Source: Dichetophora obliterata (taxonomy: Eukaryota > Arthropoda > Insecta > Diptera > Sciomyzidae). From it: DNA of 64,000 nt. The stretch covers positions 33,673,819-33,737,818 of the forward strand of contig OY986439.1 in assembly GCA_963920525.1 (NCBI GenBank), given 5' to 3'. Made by a program: the position numbers and the translations under genes. Positions 44,789-55,786 of this stretch are shown here, piece after piece. The notes below the pieces were generated by a model. It ran no database searches. It had not been told where the DNA came from and was given only the letters and a program-made list of their open reading frames with translations. Numbering within the stretch: the stretch's first letter is position 1; every line of letters begins with the position of its first letter.

Positions 44789-45110
44789 ATATATATGTCC
44801 CTGTTTGCTCCTACAACGAGTAAAGGGCCGTTCGTAAAGGTGGATTTGGTAAATGAGCATTTATCTCTCAGTGTGAACATGGCATCAAATTGACACTATA
44901 AGCGTTTAAAGGTTAATTATTAATTTTTATTATAAATTTTTTATTCATTTTCATTCATTACGCTTTTAGTGTCAGTGATATTCACTCATGCCTAAAAAAT
45001 AAAAATGAAAAAAAAACTAGTTATTTATTTATAAAAGAGGTTAACCTTCATGACAACGCTGCTTCTAATTTCCATATTAGATGTTAGGTAGACGATGTTA
45101 GAAATGTTAG

Positions 45111-45464
45111 AAATGGTGGTGGAATTTGTTTATCTGCGGCTTAGATAGTGCACTCATCAATACTTGGAAGCTGAACTGTTTTATAGAGAAACGTTTGAAT
45201 CGAAAACCTTTGTCGCAAATAGAGTTCAAAGTCAGAGTAACTGAAGATCTTGTATTTACAAGTAATCAAAGCCAAAACAATTTTGAAGAAACTGTGTTAA
45301 AAAGCCGGTTTTGTCCAGAAAATATCCCAAGTATTTCAGGTCATAATATTATAGTAAAAGATCCAACCAATAAGTATATACGATGTGATGTTTGCCACAG
45401 AACAATTGCACCTAAATTGCTTCAGTTTATACAAAAATCACGAATAACAAATACTAAATTATAG
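45111..45464 (+). pseudogene. piggyBac transposase C-terminal fragment
   Basis: The open frame reads KWWWNLFICGLDSALINTWK then LNRKPLSQIEFKVRVTEDLV. Further on come SGHNIIVKDPTNKYIRCDVC and HRTIAPKLLQF. This matches the end of piggyBac transposases: a RWWW..F....DAA..N.W..Y helix, an L..FR..VA.....L motif, then a short C-terminal cysteine segment. A stop at 45108-45110 precedes it. It is probably the tail of the gene whose N-terminus is at 42271. Only one CxxC pair of the usual cysteine-rich tail remains. Confidence 0.7.
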
Positions 45465-45493
45465 ATGGCTGTGCCAACTTTTATAGATGTACC

Positions 45494-45660
45494 CACGGTT
45501 GCCACCTTTGTGGGAAAAATCCCATTTGTGGTTATTTTTAATTGTCGTGGGAAATGGGAATTCCCATAGGATTTTTTAATTGAGTGTGTTTTTTTTAATT
45601 CACGTGGGATTTTTTTGTTTTGAAGGATTTATTTTTATTTTTTAGTTAAAATATGTATAA
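45494..45660 (+). repeat. 5' end of a family E (hAT) element
   Basis: CACGGTTGCCACC followed by GTGGGAAAAATCCCATTTGT and GGGAATTCCCATAGGATTTT aligns with the first 170 bases of the complete element at 47652-48592. The remainder is missing. Confidence 0.7.
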
Positions 45661-45974
45661 ATATACAGCCATGTGAAAATAAATAGGGACACCTATATTT
45701 TTATATTTGAAGCTGCATGAATTATATACAAGGTGCTCCAGATATAGCATTAATCCCCTGGGCTGGTGATTCTTCTAGATAAAGCGAGTATAAAACTTTA
45801 TGGAGTTTCCTCCCACATTGTAAAGCTTTTAAGATACAGGGTGTTTTACGGTTTTGGTACGTGTTTAGCATTATTGATCTAGAATCTAAACTGCTCACCA
45901 TAAAATAAAAAATAATATTTTGTATTTTAGAAAAAATATCAAATTTTGCATCATTATATCAACCACTTTTTTTT
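45661..45974. other. Non-coding stretch, possible transposon ends
   Basis: ATACAAGGTGCTCCAGATAT (about 45727) and AGATACAGGGTGTTTTACGG (about 45832) look like termini of unrelated elements, but no pairing could be made. No coding signal. Confidence 0.4.
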
Positions 45975-46083
45975 TTTAAAAAAAAGATCAAAGAACCAAG
46001 TCATGCGCCTTATACTAACAAAGTTTGGTCTTTGACCTGATAGGAAAGGATAGATTATTTAGAGGAATTGATTGGAACCATAC
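45975..46083 (-). repeat. SINE family 1, 3' tail only
   Basis: The minus strand matches the last 100 bases of the SINE at 13809-14194, including GGTTCCAATCAATTCCTCTA, AATCTATCCTTTCC and GGTTCTTTGATCTT, followed by an A/T-rich run. The head is missing, consistent with 5' truncation on insertion. Confidence 0.8.
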
Positions 46084-47390
46084 TTGCTAAAATTTTGAGA
46101 TTATTCAACGAAATATCAACAAATTTTGTATCTTTTGTTTTAGCGGAGCTGTAATCGTCTCAGAAGGCTTTAACTCAAGTTTTTGCATAAAAATTTCAGA
46201 TGAGAACATATTCTTGTTTCATACTTTTTAGAGCGTGATTTTTGGTAGTCGGGTTTTAGTTTTTTTAACTTATTTTTTCAACAAGTTACTAAAATCAAGT
46301 TTGGAAACATACCTATTATATGAATTATTTAAAAACTGCATTTATTTTTATTCAAAACGTATAAATAAATATATAAAGAGGTACATGATGTATAGATGGG
46401 TTTTGGGCTCCATTCATTTTCTAACCATATTCCAGAGCCTCCCTGCAAGGCTTGACTCTGAATACTGGATGTAATATAAGCACGTGACTCGAAAATATTC
46501 AGAAAATTCTAAAAATGGTGGACGCCTGTTAGAAAACGTGAATTTTAAGAAGTATAAAATAAATGTTTCAAATCAAGTTTCTTATTTAAATTTTAGTCAT
46601 AAAAATACTTTTAACCATAAGATATTCCAATGTAAAAGCGTTTTCTTAGTACGAATTTGCCATCAGATTTTTTTAAAACTTCTGATGAAATTTTTTTAAA
46701 AATTAGTTCTTGATCTAAAATTAGCCTATTTTATTAAGAATTTCCTACATTTTTTTCGCTTTTGAATTAGAAGTCTTGCCCTCGCCTAGATCGCTGCAAT
46801 TTTCTCAAATTTAAATGCTGCAACATTGTGAGCAATTTTATCAAGTTTACGAAAAATTTAAAAATTATCCAAATTGGATCATCTTTATGACAGAAAAACG
46901 ATTTTTTTAAGCCGACTTTTGGGAAAATATTGAGTTTTATATATAAATATAAAAATATATAAAATATACATAAATATATTTAGTTTTATATATTCTACTT
47001 TGTTTTCTTCTTGTGTTTAATTACTTTAAAACATAAATTTGCTTCTCGTCCAAGGTCATATGCGCTATTGGCTAAAATGCCTTTTACCATCTGTTGCTCC
47101 GAAGAATGATCTTCGACTAATAGGGCTATCATTCCCTATCATTGCTCAATTTATCGTACAAATAACTTCGTAATTTCTTCCATTGGATTCGTCGTATTTA
47201 CTAATAGCTTCGTACTATTTACGAATTAAAATTAATAATAATAGAAAAAATTCATTCGTAGGTTGACTGACCGTACGCATTATTAGTAGAATGTACGAAG
47301 CATTAGTTGAGTTTAAAAAATTTACAACCGATATCTTTCAGCCGGGTTTGTTGAACAATTACCAAATATAAGGAAATGTATGATTGCAAG
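46084..47390. other. AT-rich stretch, no gene recognised
   Basis: Several open frames of 60-80 codons occur but show no motif. From about 47140 to 47290 TTCGTA/TACGAA motifs cluster, and the same motifs continue at 47480-47640 on the other side of a SINE. The SINE therefore probably interrupts one worn element. Confidence 0.4.
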
Positions 47391-47475
47391 GTGGAAGTAG
47401 TCTACTAAAAGAGTACGTGGCCCGTAAGCTAAAAAAACGTGGTTCAAACCCCAGTTCAGATAGAATGTTTTTTTT
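47391..47475 (+). repeat. tRNA-derived SINE, family 2, worn copy 3
   Basis: GTAGTCTACTAAAAGAGTAC, GTGGCCCGTAAGCTAA and CGTGGTTCAAACCCCAGTTC followed by AGATAGAATGTTTTTT align with the heads at 30398 and 36441. Box A and box B are mutated, so it should be inactive. Confidence 0.7.
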
Positions 47476-47651
47476 TTCATTATTAGCAAATGTAACAAAT
47501 GTATTCGTACAATATACTATTGCTTTTGTACGAATACGAATAAAATATTTGTAATATATACCAAACTACGTCCAATTTACGAATCCTATTCGTGACTGAA
47601 AACTACGAATAAAATTCGTAGAATGGACGCAGTTATTAGTAATATTTACAC

Positions 47652-48592
47652 CAAGGCTGCCAGTAATGTGGGAAATATCCCATTCGTAGTAATTTTTAAT
47701 TGATCTTGGGAATTTTTTTTTTTTTTGGGAACTCCCATGGAATTTTTTAATCCAGCGTGGTACTTTTTAATTGTCAATGGAATTCAGCGGGATATTTTTA
47801 ATTGCATGGAAATTTGGAAATTTTCTTCTTAAAAATTTATTTTTCTCTTTCATTAAGCAAAAATTTAATAATGGTATTCGATGAACGACATATATAAGAT
47901 ATAAGTTTACGCTGTACATTTTCTCAAACTAACCCTTAATAAAAACCATTAAATTGCATATTTGTTTTAAGAACAAGTTGCCATCATGAAAACTAAGTAG
48001 ACATTTTTTGACATATGGCAATATTATCCTGAATTTTTGATTTTTTTGCAAGCGTAAAGCTTACAAAAATTATGTTAAAATGCCAAAAATAAGAAAAATA
48101 TAATTACTACCAAAACAATATTAAAAAAAGTTTGCAAGCCTACGTATCGAATCCATTGGTTTTCAATTATCTTTTAAAATGAAAATGAAATCACAGTCGT
48201 AAGCTGCGTATGTAAAATCCCTTACGTATTTGTTGTTGCAAAATACGCTTCAGTTAATATATCGCTCTTTCGCTATTAACATCACAAATACGCCGTTCAT
48301 TGAATACCATTATTACTTCTTTGTGGTATTTCTAATTTTTTTTATTTGTTATGCATATGGGATTGATTGTGGTATTTTTTAATGCTTATAGAATTTTTGG
48401 TGGTATTTTTAAAACGAGTAGTATTTTCGTGGTAATTTTTAATGATCATGGAATTTTTTTTTTTGTATTTTTAATTACGGTGGGAATTTTTTTTGTCTTT
48501 ACCATGGGAATTTTGGTGGTATTTAATTTATGTTACTGTGGGAAAAATGTAATTTTCGTGGGAATTGTTCCGAAATTTGACTGCCAACCTTG
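47652..48592 (+). mobile_element. hAT-type element, family E, 941 bp
   Basis: Ends CAAGGCTGCCAGT and, inverted, CAAGGTTGGCAGT fit YARNG. Flanking 8-mers ATTTACAC (47644-47651) and TTTTACAC (48593-48600) agree at seven of eight. Both terminal regions consist of GTGGGAATTTTTAATT-type repeats; the open frame near 48351-48614 is a translation of these and not a gene. A 5' fragment of the same family lies at 45494. Confidence 0.78.
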
Positions 48593-48600
48593 TTTTACAC

Positions 48601-50543
48601 ACAAAATTTTTTGAGTTTAAGAATGCGTATTGAAAAGTGCCCGTAAAACAAGGGTAAATGAAATGGTATAGTTACTTATCACTGCGACGGGTACAACATA
48701 CTATTTAAAAATGCGTGCATGGCTTAGCTCAGCTTTATTTAAAAATATACCTTAAAAAAAGTATTTTTGAGTTCTCTTCAAAATATATTAACATATATAA
48801 TGAAAATATTGTCATATAAAATCAAAAAAGCCGTAAGTTACAATAAATTCAAAGTCGACTTTTTGACTGATTACTGATGCACCTTATCAAAATACATGTT
48901 CCTGATAAATTTTACACTTCTACAACTAAAAACGACATTTTTATTTAAAAATATCTAAAATCCCTAAGTTTGAGCGCAACTTACAATTACAATTTAGAAA
49001 GCTTTTTGACTCTCCCGTAAAATTTTTTAATTGTATGAAGATATTCAAAAAATTTTCACTGCCTAGGGGGGGGTAAGTGGCCCCCATTTTCCCCTGTGGA
49101 CGCCCATGCTATCATCCATTTTTTAGCATTACTACACCATTTCCAAATGTTATTCAGAGAAGATCAATTAAAACTATGCAATAGCATTTGAAACTCTGTT
49201 TGATATTTTCTAAATTTCAAGTTATCATTTTCATTTTTCTATTTTAAATTTCGATTCATTTATTCTGAATTTGAATTGATTTTTTCTGAATTTAAATTTA
49301 TCTACTTTGAATATCTTGAGATGTATTCTGAATTTCAATTGCAATCTATTCTTATTTTCAATTGATCTAATCTAAATTTCAAATTGATCCATTTTTAATC
49401 TTTATTGTTATATCTGATTATTTGCTGGTCTTTTCTGAATTTCAAATTAAATTTGTGCCACCACCTATCCTATCCTATACTTAGCTATGCACCATCACTT
49501 CGAAAAACAAATTTTTATCTGTGACATTCAGTGCCTTTTAGAGAGTAGATAATGCTCAGGCCGTTATTATTACAAAATATTAAACTTCCTTGTAACATAT
49601 ATCATATTATTCTATAGTCTATCATATTATTCATGCTATAGTCTAAAATGCATTTACTCATGATTTACCTAAGCATACAAATAGAAAATAAACATTCGAA
49701 TACTCGTTTCAAGTATCTTTAAGTTACTTTTTGATAAATTCTTTCATTTTTACTGATAATCAAATTACTCTCTGAAGGTACTTGAAGTTAGAACGGAAGC
49801 AGACCTATTATAGTACGTAAAAAATATATTATCTTATGGTTACTCATTCTGAATATATGTATATCTTGGATTTCCTTTAATATTTTCGTTGTATTTTGGC
49901 ACTGTATCAAACAATGACGAAATTCAAAGGCGTCAATATTTGTAGAAATACTTTTATAATTAAAATGTTTCAACTGATATATTTTGTTGGCACAAAATCA
50001 ATCATTTATATAAAAAGAACTCGTGACTGAATGTTTTTCTTTATATTTTTTGAAGTAAATTTATGATAGCATGTGCGGCAAAATTATTATGGGAAATATA
50101 ATTTTGCATTTTTTACTGAAAAGCTAAATACAGTGAAAGAAAAAGAGACAAATAACGTTGAAAAAGATCTAATAAAGTTTTTTTTTTAGATCTACCTACA
50201 GCTCATCAATATAATTCCATCTGTTAAAACAGTGTAAAAAATTTTTAAAAAAATCAAGTATCTAATGGTGTAGTACTCTATTGGGATGAATGTACTATAC
50301 CATAGTACCATAGTAAATACCCTTGCTGGGTTTTGCAAAGTTTGACACGCATCTTTTTATTGGTAGTTTAAAATTTGGGTGGGACATTGATTTATCAAAA
50401 TTATTTATTAACAACAAGTTTTGAGCAATGAGCTATAACCAATAAAAAATAAAGTGGTATAAAATAATTATATTTAGTGTTTCATTATGTAATCTAAAAC
50501 ATTTATGTATTTGAAAGTTTTTAATTTTCCAAGTAAACTTTGC
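48601..50543. other. AT-rich stretch, one isolated element end
   Basis: Near 49070-49110, GGCCCCCATTTTCCCCTGTG and GACGCCCATG form a GC-rich patch resembling a terminus (inverted CATGGGCGTC). No partner seen. Between 49230 and 49450, TTCTGAATTT motifs recur. No gene recognised. Confidence 0.4.
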
Positions 50544-50641
50544 ATTGTAATAGTTTATAAATCTTATAAAACAGGGGTGGGCACGAGTGAGGCCAATAAG
50601 TGCCACATTAAGATTTTCAATGAATATCAAAGAGTCACACC
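50544..50641 (+). repeat. 98-bp direct repeat, left copy
   Basis: It runs from ATTGTAATAG to GAGTCACACC and ends exactly where the 50642-53702 element begins. It contains CAGGGGTGGGCACGAGTG, which itself looks like a hAT terminus. The right copy (53703-53801) begins exactly where the element ends; the two are about 90% identical. Confidence 0.85.
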
Positions 50642-51529
50642 CAGGCATGCCAACTGGTGGAGAATTCCCCGATTTGCGGGGAATTTCGTGTCGATCGGGG
50701 AATGGGGAATGGGCTCAAATATTCGGGGAATTTAATAATTCATCTAATTTTTTAATGAGTTTTGCGGGGAATTTAACATTTTATCTAATATTTGCGGGGA
50801 ATTTAATTTTATATTAAATTTTCTGATACAATGTTCTTCTTACAATATTAGAAAAATTTAATTAACATTAGCAAAAAATCCTTGTTGCCAAATTAATTTT
50901 TTTATAACATATTTTTGTTTTGTTTTTACTGCTTTTTCATTAATAGCCTTGGAAGTAATTGAAAAAAATTTGACACTTCGATTTGCATTTCACTATCATC
51001 ATAAATGTGCGAAGTTGACTTAAGAGAGGTTTAAAGCAAAAGCGGTTAAAATTAAGTCATATTATAGAAGAAATTTTCTAAAAAAGTGAATTATACATAC
51101 AAAAAATTTAATTTGCATATTAATTTAACATCATCAGTATAAGTAAAATTTTTATTAAACATATATTGTTTAAATATAAAGATTGCGCTGAAGTAAGTGT
51201 GCTTAAAAACAAGTGAAAATCGAGACACACACCATAGCTCGGCTCCAGATCGTCTGAAAAATAAAATTAATTTTAAAACTGACCCTTGAATGCACATCTT
51301 TTACCAAAATGGAATAAAAACATTTAAAATAAAGAAAATTATGAAGCGTGGAAAAAAGTTGGAAAATTTACGATATTTTTACCACATTGTTGCGTGTAAA
51401 AGCTAGACAAATTTTCCCAAGACTCTTATTTTGGTGAAAAATGTGCAGAATGTCAATACAAATAGATTAAAAAAAAATAAAATCGGTCGATTGTTTGTTT
51501 ACAGTAGAACGGCCTGTTTTGAAAAAGTA

Positions 51530-52225
51530 CACTGAGGAAAAAAACATACTTTAAAATTCAACAAAAAATTTTAAAATAGAAATTTAACTCATTTGCGTTT
51601 CTACAAAACAAAATTTAAAACAAGCATGTTTAATTTTCAACTATAAAATCATTTTCTCTTATTGTTTCCTTCCAATAACAAAAAATACGTCACCACCAGA
51701 GATTGAAATAAAAAAGTATGTATACAACTGAGACCGCAAATTTTACATTTGATTTTATTAAAATATTTTTGAATTAGTCTTACAAATATTGAACATAAGA
51801 TGAAATAAAAACTAATTAACTATTTTGATATTTAAAATATTTCAAGCCGCAATAAAACGCAACTTTCATCAAATGAAGTAAAAAAAATTTGTAATTCGGG
51901 GGGTCCCAGGGGTCGCTAATCACGAATCTGACTTCTAAAACTCGAAAAAGTTAAAAAATGGCATCGAAAAAATGGCAGGTTAATTTATTTGTTTTTAATT
52001 TAAAACATTTGTTTGAAATATTAAAGTTTTTGCATTAAATTTTTCGTTTAAATAAATGTATTTTAACTAATAATTTTTACAATGAAAGTATATTTAAAAA
52101 CATTGTTTTGAAAACAAAAACTTTTGTTTTAAACTATACTTTAAAAACATTTGTATTTAACTCAAATGAAATTGATTTAATATAAACACAATTTCATTTA
52201 ATTTCAACACATATTTCCCTCAGTG
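51530..52225. mobile_element. TA-flanked TIR element, 696 bp
   Basis: Ends CACTGAGGAAAAAAACAT and, inverted, CACTGAGGGAAATATGTG. TA lies on both sides (51528-51529 and 52226-52227). Arms share TTTAAAAC/GTTTTAAA-rich sequence. Compatible with a Tc1/mariner-type MITE. The interior has AT-rich sequence without coding signal. Confidence 0.6.
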
Positions 52226-52374
52226 TATGTTCCGAGAAAAACGCGTCTCAAGTTACTCTGGTTAGTGAAAGGTACTCTGGCGCACCGGGTTTTAAGCGCT
52301 AGAGAATATGTAGTCAGGGTGCGTAAAGCAATCAAAATGCGCTCTTGCTCTTCTAAGTTATCTTTGCTATGAGT

Positions 52375-52557
52375 CATGGTAGAAAAATACAGGTATATGC
52401 TCTAGATGAGAGCATACTGCCGGAATTGTCAAAACGAAGCAAAACTTTTTCTTTATTTTCTTTTGATTCCATTCGCCTTACAGGTAAATTTGACAGACAT
52501 GGCAGCATGGAAAGAGAGCACAGTCAGCGCTGCATATACCTCTATCCTTCTACCATG
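52375..52557. mobile_element. hAT MITE family M1, copy 3 (183 bp)
   Basis: Ends CATGGTAGAAAAATACAGGT and, inverted, CATGGTAGAAGGATAGAGGT, followed by ATATGC. Exact 8-bp duplication CTATGAGT (52367-52374 and 52558-52565). CTGCCGGAATTGTCAAAACG matches the interior of copies 1 and 2. Any open frame across it is fortuitous. Confidence 0.9.
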
Positions 52558-52565
52558 CTATGAGT

Positions 52566-53619
52566 TTATAATTTTAAAATATTCAGAGCGTATGCGAATA
52601 AAATATTCACTCTTCTTTGAATTCCTCAACTGCTTGCTTCGTTCATGAGTTTGTATGCTGAAAAATTTTAAAAGAGCAACGTCGTGTTGATGAGAGATGT
52701 TGAGTTTTCATCGCTCGTAAATTTTGAAATGATAAACTCATTGAATCGCTCGCTTTCATTTGATGCGAAACTTTAGTTAAACATTTCGCACATAATGACA
52801 ATATATTTAATTAAAAAAACTTAAAAACTGATTACATTTTGTGAAATTATATGAAACTGAGATAAATAAACAAAAAAGAGGACATTTTAAAAATGTATTA
52901 AGTCCTTAAATATTTTATTAAAACACGCAAAAAATATAGTTCATGATAATAGACGTATTTATTTTTAATTAACAAGATCACTCGTTGAGTCAATAAACGA
53001 GCGAACGTAAAAATTCCAATGAAATGAGTTTATCTTTGCAAAAACTCGCGAGCGAGAAACAATAAATGAATAACAAAGAGAAGGCGTTGTTCAACTCAGT
53101 TTTTTGAGGAGCACAATCCACGAACGAATACTTTGAAAGAGAGAAGAAAAAGTTTTGATCACTTTTAATATTTAACATAAGAGCGCTGAAGTTTTTTTTC
53201 TTGCGCTGAAGGAAAGCAAAATGAATCATTCGTCAATTGAATAATATTGATAAGGAGGAGTACAATTTTTCTCTTCAATTGAGAGTTTTTGCGAACCCTG
53301 TCTGTAATATAGGCGGGATTGATTTATGCATTTTGTTTACATATTTTTTAATAGTTGTACAACAACAATATAATTTTAAAAAAATTAGATTTTTAAAAAA
53401 TTGTTTGCCTAAAACCACCCTTAACATACTTTGGAATCAGGCCATCGACATATTGTAGCTTCAAAGTTTGAAGTCGCGACTCGAAAACACATTTTATTTT
53501 TTTTAAGTTTTTTTTTTTAATTTAATAGTGTGTTATTTTTTATCACAATTAATTGTTTTCATAAAATTTATAAAAATCTTACATTATTTATTGTAATGGT
53601 CAATTAAAAAAATCTCTAA
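52566..53619. other. Interior of the 3.06-kb element, no gene recognised
   Basis: AT-rich. GCTCGC/GCGAGC and TGAGTTTAT/ATAAACTCA motifs recur in both orientations between 52600 and 53130, suggesting a worn inverted repeat. No transposase motif found. Confidence 0.4.
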
Positions 53620-53702
53620 AATTTTTTGCGGGAATTTGATGAAAAATCGGGGAATTTTGAAAACCACTGCTGGGGAAACCATAAAATGAGTTGGCAGCCC
53701 TG

Positions 53703-53801
53703 ATTGTAATAGTTTTATAAATCATATAAAACAGGGGTGGGCACGAGTGAGAGCAATAAGAGGCACATTAAGATTTTCAATACTTATCAAAGAGCCACAC
53801 C
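53703..53801 (+). repeat. 98-bp direct repeat, right copy
   Basis: ATTGTAATAGTTTTATAAAT through CAGGGGTGGGCACGAGTG to GAGCCACACC. It differs from the left copy by about nine substitutions and one indel. See 50544-50641. Confidence 0.85.
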
Positions 53802-54113
53802 GTACTTAAAATACTTAAAAACAACCAAAACAAATATATATGTATATAAAAATGGACCGTGATTTGTTCGGATGCTTAAAACTTGAAAACGACTGGACCA
53901 AATTGAATACTTCCTTCTGCATATTTGTTTGGTATCAGCGTTACCAAAATTTTAATTTTTTATCAAAACTGGTAAATTTTTTTCGATATGAAAACGTTAA
54001 ATTTAATTCCATTTTGGTAAATTTTTGTAGTGACGAAACAAAACAAATTTTTTTTTTAAAAAATCTTTCCTCTACGTTAAAGATAAACTGTTTTGTGTTA
54101 CTTGCAAAAATGT
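53802..54113. other. Flank of the hAT insertion, unidentified open frame
   Basis: A 90-codon open frame (about 53840-54118) has no recognisable motif. Its sequence continues past the hAT insertion at 55787. The CACTG-type end at about 55993 (inverted CAGTGCTTCTCAAACTTTTT) may be the right end of an outer element that starts with CAGGGGTGGGC at 53731. The two ends match poorly. Confidence 0.35.
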
Positions 54114-54121
54114 ATTAAAAT

Positions 54122-55778
54122 CAGTAGCGTAACTATATTTTGTGGGCCCGCCCGCAGGTTTCTAAAAGCGCTCTGCTATTTACTTTTAGAGTAAAACTAT
54201 GTTATTAGTAGGTTACTAGAAGCATAGGAGAAAACCAAAGAACTCTTGACAAAAAAAAAGAGAATAAGAAAGAGCTGTTTTAATTCAATAGCATCATTTA
54301 TTACAGCAGTTATATTTTAAAAATATAAATTTTAAATTTCTTTTTTATATGTTTTAAATCGTATAAAAAATTTTTTATTTTAACAGAATTTGTTAAAAAA
54401 AGCAATAACATAAACAAATACTTTATATAATATCAAATATAATAAAATTTATAATAAATTTTTTAAGATTTTATCACAAAGTAGGTAACAAGAAAACATA
54501 TATTAATTATTTTAAAAAGTTAAACTGTCAATAATGATAAGAAATTCAATAATGATAAGAACTGATAAGAACTGATTGATTAAAATAACATTAGTAGCTG
54601 ACTTGCTGAAAATATGAAAGCAAACGGGTAAATCGACTTCGACTATAATCGAGTTTTGCCTAACAAGGACAACTTTTGCTCAAAATCGTCGGACTTAAAT
54701 TTTGTTTCAGCACATATTATACAATTATTTTTCATTTATTGTTGTTATTTAAAACAATAATTTTTTGTGAAGGAAATAAATATTTAAGAATATATTAAAT
54801 TTTTTGGAAACAAACGTCAAGCAGTCCCCATTCTTGGCCAAAATTAAAAGGAGTGATCGAAGAGCTATGAGAATTAGCACGGATATCTTTCGTGACAAAA
54901 TTAAGAAATGTTCAAAAAGGTATATATAAACTTAATTAAGCCTTGTCTCAAAACAATGATATTTGCTACATCAATTTCTTTTGTGATTGTAAATAAATGG
55001 AAAGTTTCATAGGCGAATGTCACGGCCATTAGTTATATTATAGTAACTTAGCCTTGGAAAATACTACCAACACAAGTTATACTACCAACGTTTTTGTTTA
55101 TATTTGTAAGCTTTTTTGATTACAGCAAGAAAATTTTAAAAATTGAGTTTTTTGTGTTTGCAAATAATTGGAAATTTCAAAAAAATATTCAGCTGCCATA
55201 CATCAAATATATCTCACATTTTAACTAAAAAGGTCACCATAAAAAAATATATATCTTCCGTGTTAGCAAGAAATTTTTGGATTTGGTGTTACGCAGTTCT
55301 TATGATGTTTTAGTGGAAAATTTACAGTCTCAAAAAATTTTTTAAACACTTTTAAAATTAGCATATTGAAAAATCTGTGTCCCGCTTTTAGTGTTAACTT
55401 TTATGATAATCTTAAAACCATATGTTCAAAATGTAAACAAACACAGTAATGTTGCCAGACATAAAAAAATTTTAAACTTTATTTTGATATATAAAAAAAA
55501 ATTAAATAAAATGTGAATGGCAAGAAAAACTGTTTTCTTAATAACGTCATAACGAAACGGTTGCGACTGTTAAAAAAATTAATTTTGATTTTTTCACCAA
55601 AGATATTTTCTATTGAATGCCATACAAATTTTGGAAAAATTCAAACATTAATATATTAGTCGTTCGTTCGGTTTATTATAACTTCGTTCTCCACTTCATT
55701 TATCATTTTCATCAAGGAACTTGAGGGCGCCCCTGGCTTAGTTGCGCCCGCCCGCAATGCGAGCCTTTTACGCCACTG
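54122..55778. mobile_element. hAT-type element, 1657 bp, perfect 8-bp duplication
   Basis: Ends CAGTAGCGTA and, inverted, CAGTGGCGTA, with GGGCCCGCCCGC and GCGGGCGGGCGC further in. The flanking ATTAAAAT is exact (54114-54121 and 55779-55786). The interior is AT-rich with no transposase recognised. Non-autonomous. Confidence 0.88.
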
Positions 55779-55786
55779 ATTAAAAT

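Larger units (their letters stand above)
43018..44912. mobile_element. piggyBac-type non-autonomous element, 1895 bp, TTAA duplication
   Basis: TTAA lies on both sides (43014-43017 and 44913-44916). The ends read CCTTCAAAAGCATTTG and, inverted, CCTTTAAACGCTTATAG. Just inside, AGTGTCAATTTGACACT and ATCAAATTGACACTAT occur near the two ends. Two further elements (43659-43900 and 43919-44788) are inserted in it, leaving about 780 bases of its own sequence. No transposase recognised. Confidence 0.75.
42436..44975 (+). mobile_element. Partial copy of the palindromic hAT element, heavily interrupted
   Basis: It begins TAGAGCTGTAAAT, fitting YARNG and matching the ends of 27603-28588. After the M2 insertion it resumes at 42699 with the same AATGAATTCC, ATTCATTTATAAATAAAATT and TTATTCATTATT sequence up to 43013. 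After a piggyBac-type insertion (43018-44912) about 60 bases of the same kind follow. The right arm and right end are missing, so its end is approximate. Confidence 0.65.
50642..53702. mobile_element. TIR element with CAGGSNTGCCAACT ends, 3061 bp
   Basis: Ends CAGGCATGCCAACT and, inverted, CAGGGCTGCCAACT. GGGGAATTT motifs recur just inside both ends. Instead of an 8-bp duplication it is bounded by a 98-bp direct repeat. It carries two younger insertions (51530-52225 and 52375-52557). An orphan end of similar type lies at 19423. No transposase recognised. hAT-like by its ends. Confidence 0.7.

Noticed and set aside
48351..48614. Hydrophobic 87-codon frame resembling a membrane protein
   Set aside because: It arises from GTGGGAATTTTTAATT-type repeats inside the family E transposon.
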